This document shows positions 1 through 6,525 of a stretch of DNA of 7,919 nt, in pieces. The translations under genes and the position numbers were made by a program. Source of the DNA: an uncultured Neisseriaceae bacterium. Lineage in GTDB: Bacteria; Pseudomonadota; Gammaproteobacteria; Burkholderiales; UBA11063. The stretch spans positions 1 through 7,919 of the forward strand of contig CALFYC010000154.1 in assembly GCA_937952895.1 (NCBI GenBank), given 5' to 3'. Every line of letters begins with the position of its first letter. Position 1 is the stretch's first letter. The notes beneath the pieces were generated by a model, which had not been told where the DNA came from, searched no databases, and worked only from the letters and a program-made list of their open reading frames with translations.

Positions 1-22
1 AGAATTAGCTAACTATAGATTA

Positions 23-427
23 TTAGTTAATTGCTGATTCTCCAATTACTTGGACATTTAGTGAAGTAACATAAGGAATTAAAGAATCAATTGTTATAAT
101 TGCACTTCCTACACTTTCTGCAGTTAAAATAAAGTTACATCCAGAGGGAGTAATTGCACAATTAGATGGGGAAATGATTGCAATTGTTGGATCACTTGAT
201 TGAATTGAGATGTTAAAAGAAAATGATGTTGCTGAAGTGTTCGCATAAGTTAACTTTTCTTCTTTGGTTGAACCAAATGGTATATTTATTTTTGATTAAT
301 CCCAAGTAAATACCCCAAGTTTTAATGGTGCCGATTCTGAGGTATTTGTGGTTGAATTTGAACCAGAATTACAGGAAGCTAATAATATAGACATTAAGAT
401 TACAAAAATATTATTTAGTGATTTCAT
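23..427 (-). pseudogene. Small Ig-like lipoprotein gene interrupted by one in-frame TAA
   Basis: Reading from ATG 427-425, the frame runs 43 codons to a TAA at 298-296. It then stays open in the same frame for another 90 codons to TAA 25-23, followed directly by a second TAA in frame. The start is a typical lipoprotein signal peptide: MK, a hydrophobic stretch, then the lipobox LASC with acylated Cys at residue 19 and a Ser/Thr/Asn-rich linker. The part beyond the stop looks like one bacterial Ig-like beta-sandwich, with Ser/Thr-rich strands and two cysteines (NCAIT...GCNF) that could form a disulfide. The start lies inside the end of the histidine kinase gene (17-nt overlap), with a weak AGG at 440-438, so translation may be coupled. 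It is most likely a recent nonsense pseudogene. Readthrough, or secretion of a 25-residue lipopeptide, are alternatives. Function unknown. Confidence 0.72.
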
Positions 428-2576
428 TATAAATAAACCTGATATCTTTAATAAAAGTTTTAGGTATTAATTTAAAAGAACTTTTATCTGCTATTTCTTG
501 TAGCCATAATTCTTCAGCATGGCTTGTAACTAAATATGATTTATATAGGCTGTATTTTTGTATTATGTCAACACCATTTAATTCATTGCTTAAATTATAA
601 TCAATAAAAAGTAGTACATTTTTGCTGTTGGCATTAGTTTGTGCCCATTCTGTAAATTCTGATACTTCTGAAAAATAAAAACATTCCACATTCAACTTAG
701 TTAAAATTCTTTGCCAAGTCATTAATATTGAGGGGTCATCATCTAAAATGATAAATAATGAAGAACCAGTATAACTAATTGAATCTGGAAACCAATGTGG
801 AGGCATTACAATTGGAACATCTATAACTATTGATGTTCCAATTTCAATTTCCGAATTGATTGATAATTGCCCGCCAATAGAATTTATGTATTCTTTTGCT
901 GTGGATAATCCTATACCTTTCCCAGCATGTTTTAAACTTTTTCCTGATAGAACTTCCTCAATTTTGTCTTTGGGAATACCGCATCCATTATCACTAATAA
1001 TTAATCTGAATTTTTCATTGACTGTAGATAATTGAACTTTAATTTTCTTATCATCTTTATTTAAGCTCTCATTTGCATTATTTAGTAAATTTGATAGGGT
1101 TCTTGTAAGTTGAATTGACGCAATAAATAACCATTTAGACTTAGCTTCAGGTTCTATCATGGTCGATATATTGCATGAATTACTCCATTCAGCAAGTTTA
1201 TCTGCTACAAGTTGTTCAATCATATTTGAAAGTATAATATAGCGTGGTGATGTTCCATAATCATCTTGATTAGGTTTTTCCTCACTTGTTGTTTCGGTTA
1301 GATTTCGATAATGTGTCAGTAAATTACTGGTAATTCCTTTAATACTTTGCATCGATTTTTCTAGTAATGTAATATCTTGTTGATCAGCATCTTTTTCTTT
1401 TAAATGAGTTATGGCTACTCCCATTGCGGCTATAGGGGATGCAATGTCATGAGCAACTTCAACTGCGAAATTTGAAATGGTTTTAGATTTTTCGGTTTGA
1501 ATTAGATCAATTTGGGCTTTTTTTAAGCTTTCAGTCATTTGATTAAAAGAGGTTGCAAGTTCTGTAACTTCATCGTTTTTTTCCGATGAATCTAATTTAA
1601 TATTTAAATCTCCGGATTTAACAATATGGTTTATACTTTTATTAATATTATTAAGGCGATTTACAAGTTTTTTAGAGATAAGTCGTGATAACAAAATAGC
1701 AAAAGCAATTGCAATTAAGACAATTAGAATAATAAGATTTTTTAAAGAGTTTACTTTGGTATTTAATTCATCAAGAGAAACTTGAATAACAAGTTCGTAA
1801 TAATAACTGGGGGTAAAATTTTCAACATGTTTTATTTTACATTCACAGCAATGTGTAAAATCTGTTTTGATTCTGTATTTTAATGTTGTGGAGTTAGTTG
1901 TTTTTATAGAAGGTCCAGTATTAAATCCTTGGCTAAATTTTATGTTTTTATCTATTAATCCCAAAGCATATCCATTAGGGGCATACATTCCGATTGATAG
2001 GATATTGTTGTCATATTTAATGGTTTCATAAAGTGTTTTCTCAATATATTCTAAATGATATCCTGCTTCTAAAATTAAATTCCTTTTTTCATCCGGAATC
2101 ATTACAAATTTGGCTGGAATATTGTCAGGGTAACTAGGTATAATTGTGGTAAGTTCTTTTTCTGTGTTTCCATATATTAAATTACGGTAACCTGAACAAT
2201 AGCTAAAAATAGAATTTTTTTGTAAAGAGATATCTAAGTCAGAGGATCTAAGAAATTTACCATTTTTGTCCGTTATATAAAAAGAATGTATTCCTAAACT
2301 TTTTGCTAAACCATCTAGTTCTTTATCGCTTGGTATTTGTGGGTTATTGTGGATCTTTTCTCTCAGTAAGGATGCCGCATTAATAGTTGTAGTATCACTC
2401 AACTGATTCATTTGATAAAAAGTATTTGATAATGTTTCTCCTAAGCTATTGTATTTAGAATAAAACTCATCTTGAATTTCTTTACTAAATACAAAATAAA
2501 AAACCATGCCACAACTGCATGTAACAAAACTACTAATTATTAAAATTACAATAAATATTTTTGTGGAAAATTTCAT
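411..2576 (-). CDS. Membrane hybrid histidine kinase (periplasmic sensor, HAMP, HisKA, HATPase, receiver)
   Basis: A 721-residue inner-membrane sensor kinase. Residues 6-30 form the first membrane helix, 31-278 a periplasmic Cache-like sensor region, 279-298 the second helix, and about 297-353 a HAMP linker. The HisKA box VAHDIASP places the phospho-accepting histidine at 376. The ATPase domain shows the N box (LSNLLNNANES, 494-504), G1 (DNGCGIP, from 529) and G2 (GKGIGL, 552-557). A PHWF segment at 593-596 links to a C-terminal receiver (605-721) with the acidic cluster DDD 612-614, acceptor Asp659, Thr684 and Lys706, so the receiver looks functional. No Hpt or output domain is present, so phosphate should pass to a partner elsewhere, perhaps ending at the receiver protein at 4842-5771. 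The start is fixed by a good Shine-Dalgarno (TAGGGA, 2586-2581) and an ATGA overlap with the upstream SDR gene. The periplasmic region has an unusual CCEC cluster at 243-246. The ligand is unknown. Confidence 0.93.
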   Translation of the reverse strand: MKFSTKIFIVILIISSFVTCSCGMVFYFVFSKEIQDEFYSKYNSLGETLSNTFYQMNQLSDTTTINAASLLREKIHNNPQIPSDKELDGLAKSLGIHSFYITDKNGKFLRSSDLDISLQKNSIFSYCSGYRNLIYGNTEKELTTIIPSYPDNIPAKFVMIPDEKRNLILEAGYHLEYIEKTLYETIKYDNNILSIGMYAPNGYALGLIDKNIKFSQGFNTGPSIKTTNSTTLKYRIKTDFTHCCECKIKHVENFTPSYYYELVIQVSLDELNTKVNSLKNLIILIVLIAIAFAILLSRLISKKLVNRLNNINKSINHIVKSGDLNIKLDSSEKNDEVTELATSFNQMTESLKKAQIDLIQTEKSKTISNFAVEVAHDIASPIAAMGVAITHLKEKDADQQDITLLEKSMQSIKGITSNLLTHYRNLTETTSEEKPNQDDYGTSPRYIILSNMIEQLVADKLAEWSNSCNISTMIEPEAKSKWLFIASIQLTRTLSNLLNNANESLNKDDKKIKVQLSTVNEKFRLIISDNGCGIPKDKIEEVLSGKSLKHAGKGIGLSTAKEYINSIGGQLSINSEIEIGTSIVIDVPIVMPPHWFPDSISYTGSSLFIILDDDPSILMTWQRILTKLNVECFYFSEVSEFTEWAQTNANSKNVLLFIDYNLSNELNGVDIIQKYSLYKSYLVTSHAEELWLQEIADKSSFKLIPKTFIKDIRFIYNEITK

Positions 2577-3337
2577 GTTATCCCTATATCTGCAGTTAAT
2601 CCGCCATCTATAGTGATAATGCTACCATTAATAAACCCGGAGTTTTCATTGATTAGATGGTTTACTAAAGATGCGATTTCTTCTGATGTTGCCATTCTTT
2701 TAATGGGTGTTCTGTTTAGAATTTTTTGTTTATGATTATCAATTTTGTCATCTTGGGATCCCATATTGGTTGCTACGTATCCTGGGCATATTGCATTACA
2801 GGTTATTCCAGAACCACCCCATTCGGCTGCAATTGATTTTGTATACCCTATAACGCCATGCTTACTGGCAACATAGGTGGAAGAGTATTTGGCTCCAAAC
2901 AGACCATTTATGGACGCAATATTTATAATTCTACCCCATTGTTTTTTTTCCATTAATGGGATAATTGCTCGACATAAATTAAAAACACCTTTTAAATTAG
3001 TAAAAACCACATCTTCCCATTCAGAATCGGTTACTTCAGTTATTAGATGGAATGGACCTCCATAGCCAGCATTATTAATTAATATATCAGGAATATTGCC
3101 ATGTTTTTTAATAGACTCGATTACTTGGGTTACATCGCTGGAATTACTCACATCACACATATAACGGGTAATCATACTTTCGGGGGAGGAGTTTTTAAAT
3201 TCATTATATGTATTTAGTAGTGTGTCAGCATTTTTATCTAAAAGTATTAAATTGTATTCATTATTTTTTAGTAAAAACTTGGAGATTGCCTTACCTATAC
3301 CTCGAGCTGCACCAGTTATTAAGACATTTTTTCTCAT
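2573..3337 (-). CDS. Classical short-chain dehydrogenase/reductase, FabG-like, probably NAD(H)-preferring
   Basis: A 254-residue cytoplasmic Rossmann-fold oxidoreductase of normal length for classical SDRs. Seen: dinucleotide motif TGAARGIG (8-15), NNAG (88-91), and the complete catalytic tetrad Asn114, Ser142, Tyr155, Lys159. The PG motif of the substrate/cofactor loop is at 185-186, and the family's C-terminal DGG is at 244-246. An Asp (34) ends the second beta strand (LILLDKN), which in this family usually favours NAD(H) over NADP(H). The fold fits 3-oxoacyl-ACP/CoA reductases or secondary-alcohol dehydrogenases; the substrate cannot be read from the sequence. It begins 14 nt after the preceding SDR gene, and its TGA overlaps the kinase ATG (ATGA), so its expression is tied to the kinase. 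Possible roles are making or clearing the kinase ligand, or an output enzyme of the signalling pathway. Confidence 0.93.
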   Translation of the reverse strand: MRKNVLITGAARGIGKAISKFLLKNNEYNLILLDKNADTLLNTYNEFKNSSPESMITRYMCDVSNSSDVTQVIESIKKHGNIPDILINNAGYGGPFHLITEVTDSEWEDVVFTNLKGVFNLCRAIIPLMEKKQWGRIINIASINGLFGAKYSSTYVASKHGVIGYTKSIAAEWGGSGITCNAICPGYVATNMGSQDDKIDNHKQKILNRTPIKRMATSEEIASLVNHLINENSGFINGSIITIDGGLTADIGIT

Positions 3338-3351
3338 ATTCGTAATTATTT

Positions 3352-4071
3352 CTATAAAATTTTTTTACCAGGAGTAATTTCAATATTATCTATACGCACA
3401 TTTAAAGGCTGTTTTGCTATTTCAATGATTATATCTGATACATTATCTTTTTCAATCATATCTTTTTTGAAAAATCCTTTTCTTTTTTTCCATATGTCAG
3501 TATATACAGCTCCAAGTGTAATATATGTCACGCGAATATTATTGATGCTACCTTCTTCACTTAAAGTTGCTGAAAATCCTCTTAAGCCAGATTTGCTGGC
3601 CGCATATACAGAATTACATGGGATTCCTATTGCATCAGCAATTGAGCCAATATTTATAATCCTACCCCCATTTAAATTTTGCATAATTCTAAAACATTCT
3701 TTTGTGCATAAGAATGCTCCAGTTAGATTTGTCGATATTATTATTTCCCACTCGGATAAAGAAGTTTCTAGAATTGGTTTAAAGATTCCAGTGCCAGCAT
3801 TATTTATAAAGGTTGACAATACATATTTCTGATCTGATAACCATTTAAAGAAATTTTCAACAGAGTTTAAATTTGTTACATCTAAAAATTGTAAATTCAC
3901 GTTACCTTCTTGTACTGGAGATGAAGTAAATTTTGCGTTTCTCGAAGTTACAATTACAACAGCACCTTCTTTTAAAAAAGATGATGCTATTGATTTACCA
4001 ATTCCACGAGCACCTCCTGTAATTACTACAAGGGTTCTATAAATTCTTTTATTTTTATTTAATTTTTGCAT
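3352..4071 (-). CDS. Short-chain dehydrogenase/reductase, YdfG/FabG-like, probably NADP(H)-preferring
   Basis: A 239-residue cytoplasmic SDR, slightly shorter than its neighbour and only moderately similar to it by eye. Motifs: TGGARGIG (18-25), NNAG (90-93), and catalytic Asn115, Ser143, Tyr156, Lys160. The second strand ends in Ser43-Arg44 (VTSRN), a basic pattern typical of NADP(H) binding. The usual PG of the substrate loop is replaced by LGAV (186-189). The protein lacks the C-terminal DGG and ends RIDNIEITPGK, like YdfG-type 3-hydroxy-acid dehydrogenases and related reductases. An extra 12 or so residues precede the first strand; I see no better internal start, and the ribosome site is weak. 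There is no convincing promoter in the 57 nt between it and the end of the interrupted membrane-protein frame, so it is probably co-transcribed with that gene. Substrate unknown. Confidence 0.91.
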   Translation of the reverse strand: MQKLNKNKRIYRTLVVITGGARGIGKSIASSFLKEGAVVIVTSRNAKFTSSPVQEGNVNLQFLDVTNLNSVENFFKWLSDQKYVLSTFINNAGTGIFKPILETSLSEWEIIISTNLTGAFLCTKECFRIMQNLNGGRIINIGSIADAIGIPCNSVYAASKSGLRGFSATLSEEGSINNIRVTYITLGAVYTDIWKKRKGFFKKDMIEKDNVSDIIIEIAKQPLNVRIDNIEITPGKKIL

Positions 4072-4128
4072 TCGATATATTCTTAATAAATTGAAACATC
4101 ATTTTACATAATTACCACAAACATTTTT

Positions 4129-4617
4129 TTATTTTATACATCTATCACTAATTGAATCTGAAATTAAACATGTAATTAATAAAGTAAATAATTCTACCCC
4201 ACCTTGGATCATATGGTTTTGCAACAAATCAAATTTAATTTGACATTCATCTGCAAAAAAGAAAATAAACCAATATACTAGACTAAATACATAGGCAGTG
4301 ATTGCTGCATTTTAAAAGGCTTCAGGTTTTTCTAATAATAAAACGGCTCTAGTAAAAACAATGCTTGATATTAAAGATCCTATGATTATTATTGCAAAGA
4401 AGAATAGTGGTACCCATTGAGGAGCATTATATAATGCAAGAGCTTTTACTAAAAATGGGTAATTATCTGAATAAATCCATGAGTAATGGACAAATCCAAA
4501 TCTTTGAATGACATCTAAAATGTCTGTTATAAAAGCTACAAACCACCATAGAGCCCAAAAGATAATTAAAAACTTTTTAAAAAATGTGATATTAAGTAAA
4601 TTGTCAATTTTCTTCAT
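4129..4617 (-). pseudogene. Small four-helix membrane protein gene interrupted by one in-frame TAA
   Basis: From ATG 4617-4615 the frame encodes 101 residues, reaches TAA at 4314-4312, then continues in the same frame for 60 sense codons to TAA 4131-4129, giving a composite of about 161 residues. The first part has hydrophobic helices at roughly residues 13-34 and 70-92. The part after the stop supplies two more (AYVFSLVYWFIFFF and ELFTLLITCLIS) joined by the polar segment QNHMIQGG. Codon texture and hydrophobicity are continuous across the stop, so the two parts look like one four-helix inner-membrane protein. The full shape resembles small uncharacterised membrane proteins of about 155-160 residues that I recall from gammaproteobacteria, but no function is known. 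A truncated two-helix protein could still be made. It appears to be the promoter-proximal gene of the SDR/kinase operon. Confidence 0.74.
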
Positions 4618-4680
4618 AGTAATTTCTTCTAGATATATCTATTCAAATAATAGCACTAAAATAACTTTATCATGCAATAC

Positions 4681-4708
4681 AATATATTTATCTGCAAATA
4701 CTTAACAA
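4681..4708 (-). promoter_or_regulatory. Candidate sigma70 promoter for the membrane-protein/SDR/kinase operon
   Basis: On the minus strand TTGTTA (4708-4703) and TATATT (4686-4681) are separated by 16 nt and lie about 65 nt before the membrane-protein ATG. A competing pair lies further upstream: TACACA (4769-4764) and TATAAT (4746-4741), 17 nt apart, with the second element inside the shared 13-bp site. Both were picked by eye in AT-rich DNA, where chance matches are common. Which one is used is unknown. Confidence 0.4.
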
Positions 4709-4738
4709 ATGTTGGGGATTAAAATTTGCAAACCGTGA

Positions 4739-4752
4739 GTATTATAATACAG
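4739..4752. promoter_or_regulatory. Candidate operator: palindrome GTATTATAATAC within a site shared with the XRE promoter
   Basis: GTATTATAATAC (4739-4750) is a perfect 12-bp palindrome. The 13-mer TATTATAATACAG (4740-4752) is repeated exactly, in the same orientation, at 6450-6462 in front of the XRE gene. Here it lies in the 224-bp gap upstream of the membrane-protein/SDR/kinase operon and covers a possible TATAAT. The XRE regulator is an obvious candidate to bind both copies, which would make it autoregulatory. This is inference from shared sequence and position. Confidence 0.4.
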
Positions 4753-4841
4753 AAAATATTTTTTGTGTACTATTTTTAGTCCTGTTGATATTTAAATCAT
4801 ATTTGATTAGACGTGTAGATAAAATTGTTAACCTATTAAAA

Positions 4842-5771
4842 CTATATTTCAATATTTTCAATTAAATGAACGTAATATGGTTGTTTACAATTAAGTTTAT
4901 TTGATTTAAATAAATATTTATTAATTTGTTTAACATCTATATCAGTAATTTCTTTTTGAATTCCCAGAAATGGGATAAGTTGTTTTTGTTCTATTAAATC
5001 AAAATTATTAAGATCATATTCTTTGATTAAACTAATAAATTCATCCATAGAATTATTATTATGAACGATAAGGACATGCTTGTTATTTTTATTGTCTATT
5101 AATAGATAGCTTCCATTTGCATCAATTAAATAGAATTCAGTTATAAGATGCTTTTCTATGATATCATAAAAATATTTAACAAATATAGGATCTTTCATTG
5201 GTAATATATTATCAGCTGCTAGAGTTTTTATTAAACTATCACTGATATCACAGAAATAATTTAATACTAAATTTTTTATTGCTTCTCTTATTTCTTCTGT
5301 TGTATCTGACTTATTTGCAAAATAGTCAATTGTCCTACTATTTAAGGCAGCTTTGGCAGTCTTATAGTTATCTGTTTGAGTCAAGAGCATCTTTTTAAAA
5401 TTATGACCACTTAGTAAGGTGCATAATTCTAAACCATTCATAACAGGCATATGAAAGTCGCTAAGAAGGACAGAAATTTCATTGTGCCTATTTTTATTAT
5501 TAGATATCTCAATAATTTTAGAAATATCTAGACGTATTGTAGAATGTAATGAAATATTATCACATTCAAAATCATCAATTTTTTTAAGAAAATCAATCTT
5601 ATTTAATTGAGATTCATAATTTTCTAATGATGCTTTAACTTCATTTACTTTATCATAGCATTTACATTGAAAGTCATTTTCTAAAAGCCTCATGTGAGCA
5701 GATAAAATTAATGGATCGTCATCAATGCATACTATAGTTGTGGGGAAGAAAAATGCAGGTATAGATTTCAT
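4842..5771 (-). CDS. Response regulator: receiver with internal insertion plus C-terminal sensory-type domain, no DNA-binding domain
   Basis: A 309-residue cytoplasmic protein. The receiver spans about residues 11-170: acidic cluster DDD 17-19, acceptor Asp105 in LLSDFHMPVMNGLELC, Thr131 and Lys154, all in register for phosphorylation. It is longer than a standard receiver because a charged segment of about 45 residues (54-98) is inserted between the second helix and the third strand. Residues 175-309 form no DNA-binding or enzymatic output domain that I recognise. The pattern there (EFYLIDANGSYLLID, then a strand-rich tail) resembles a PAS-like ligand or protein-interaction module. The layout recalls receiver proteins of the LqsR/PhcR kind, but this is recollection, not alignment. 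The gene starts 8 nt after the XRE stop, with AAAGG at the end of that gene as ribosome site. It probably acts by protein contacts, possibly with its XRE neighbour, or as the end point of the hybrid kinase phosphorelay. Confidence 0.9.
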   Translation of the reverse strand: MKSIPAFFFPTTIVCIDDDPLILSAHMRLLENDFQCKCYDKVNEVKASLENYESQLNKIDFLKKIDDFECDNISLHSTIRLDISKIIEISNNKNRHNEISVLLSDFHMPVMNGLELCTLLSGHNFKKMLLTQTDNYKTAKAALNSRTIDYFANKSDTTEEIREAIKNLVLNYFCDISDSLIKTLAADNILPMKDPIFVKYFYDIIEKHLITEFYLIDANGSYLLIDNKNNKHVLIVHNNNSMDEFISLIKEYDLNNFDLIEQKQLIPFLGIQKEITDIDVKQINKYLFKSNKLNCKQPYYVHLIENIEI

Positions 5772-5779
5772 TTTATTAT

Positions 5780-6403
5780 TTAACCTTTAAAAAATACTAA
5801 CTTTTGATAACCAACGACAGTTCCGTAAATTAAATAATTAGCTGCATCATATTCTATAACATTGTTTATTTCCGGCATTATGCTTTGAAGATAAGAGTGT
5901 TCTTCAACAATCAATTTACGTATGTAAAACTTATCTTGTTGTTTACTTAAAACCAATACATAATCATTATTTTGAGGAGGAGTTTCTGTGCTAATGAAAA
6001 TTAATGAACCCTTACTAAAAATTCCATAATTTTCATTTAAATTAACTGCAAAGCTGCTATTAAAGCTATTTTCTAGAATTACAGTTTTCCCTGATTTATT
6101 TTCTTTCCAGTCTTTTATTGTTTCCCACTCAACAAGTGGAAGGTAATTGAGTATTTTTATTTCACTATTTTTAATGGTGGCTAAATTGGCAAAGACTAAA
6201 TCTTGGATTGTAAGATTGAAATAAAAACTAAGTCCAGTTAAGACTTTTAAGGTTGGATTGTTTAATACCCCATTTTTTAATTTGCCAATTAATTCAGCAG
6301 AAACGCCTAATGCTTCTGCTAATTCAACAGATTTAATCTTATGATTTTGCATTAAATGTTGTAAATTGGCTGACAAATTCGAATGTGGTTCTTTAGTAAT
6401 CAT
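5780..6403 (-). CDS. XRE-family transcriptional regulator with catalytically inactive S24/LexA-like domain
   Basis: A 207-residue probable repressor. Residues 10-66 form a Cro/cI-type helix-turn-helix (NLQHLMQNHKIKSVELAEALGVS...NNPTLKVLTGLSFYFNLT). Residues 87-205 follow the LexA/S24 fold: PLVEW entry, FAVNL strand, GSLIFIS, DYVLVL, and the FYIRKLI...GTVVGY ending. The serine of the usual GDSM/GSSM motif is missing: the aligned stretch is NENYG (123-127). The active-site lysine position appears to be Arg162-Lys163, shifted relative to the usual KR. Self-cleavage is therefore unlikely, and the domain probably serves for dimerisation or ligand sensing. The start has a modest TGAG 6 nt upstream. 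It is the first gene of a two-gene unit with the receiver protein, so the two may act together. Its promoter contains a 13-bp dyad site shared with the kinase operon. Confidence 0.88.
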   Translation of the reverse strand: MITKEPHSNLSANLQHLMQNHKIKSVELAEALGVSAELIGKLKNGVLNNPTLKVLTGLSFYFNLTIQDLVFANLATIKNSEIKILNYLPLVEWETIKDWKENKSGKTVILENSFNSSFAVNLNENYGIFSKGSLIFISTETPPQNNDYVLVLSKQQDKFYIRKLIVEEHSYLQSIMPEINNVIEYDAANYLIYGTVVGYQKLVFFKG

Positions 6404-6449
6404 GAAATACTCAAATTCCCTTTATATGGATTTATTGCGCATTTTACCA

Positions 6450-6477
6450 TATTATAATACAGTATATTGTGTAACAA
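6450..6477 (-). promoter_or_regulatory. Candidate promoter/operator of the XRE-receiver unit
   Basis: On the minus strand a perfect TATAAT (6456-6451) lies about 48 nt before the XRE ATG, with TTGTTA (6477-6472) 15 nt upstream, a slightly short spacer. The 13-mer at 6450-6462 (TATTATAATACAG on the plus strand) overlaps the -10 and matches the site at 4740-4752 exactly. Within it ATAC-A-GTAT is a small dyad. The position is what one expects of a repressor site for autoregulation. It also indicates separate transcription from the upstream hydrolase gene. Confidence 0.48.
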
Positions 6478-6499
6478 ATATGAATAAATGGAATATTTG
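6475..6499. repeat. Inverted repeat CAAATAT-N11-ATATTTG between hydrolase and XRE genes
   Basis: Two perfect 7-nt arms (6475-6481 and 6493-6499) flank an 11-nt spacer, just upstream of and partly overlapping the candidate XRE -35. It lies downstream of the hydrolase stop, so it could be a weak terminator hairpin or a second operator. The arms hold only one G-C pair and no clear T-tract follows, so terminator function is doubtful. Confidence 0.25.
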
Positions 6500-6525
6500 C
6501 TAAGTTTGTTAATAATTTATAAGCT

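Noticed and set aside
10..29. Inverted repeat TAACTA-N8-TAGTTA at the end of the lipoprotein frame, possible terminator
   Set aside because: Only six AT-rich pairs, overlapping the stop codons, and no T-tract within the window.
2877..3065. Plus-strand open frame of about 62 codons
   Set aside because: It lies fully antisense to the first SDR, whose catalytic motifs are intact. It is a shadow of that coding sequence.
3425..3832. Plus-strand open frame of 135 codons
   Set aside because: Antisense to the second SDR and explained by its codon pattern; no ribosome site or recognisable domain.
4072..4128. Independent promoter directly upstream of the second SDR (TAAAAT as -10)
   Set aside because: No acceptable -35 at 16-18 nt; only an A-run lies there. 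Co-transcription with the membrane-protein gene is the simpler reading.
23..4617. Genetic code with TAA read as an amino acid
   Set aside because: TAA ends the kinase, XRE and hydrolase genes exactly where their families end, so general reassignment is not tenable.
4508..4705. Plus-strand open frame of 65 codons
   Set aside because: Opposite the start of the membrane-protein gene and its promoter region; no family features.
4703..4729. Imperfect hairpin CAAATGTT-GGGGATT-AAAATTTG downstream of the receiver gene
   Set aside because: One mismatch, AT-rich stem, no T-run on the transcribed side, and it overlaps the candidate promoter of the next operon; not a convincing terminator.
2573..6403. 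Known Lqs-type quorum-sensing locus
   Set aside because: There is no LqsA-like PLP synthase, the kinase has a two-helix periplasmic sensor rather than a multi-helix one, and SDRs replace the expected genes. At most the receiver protein is similar.
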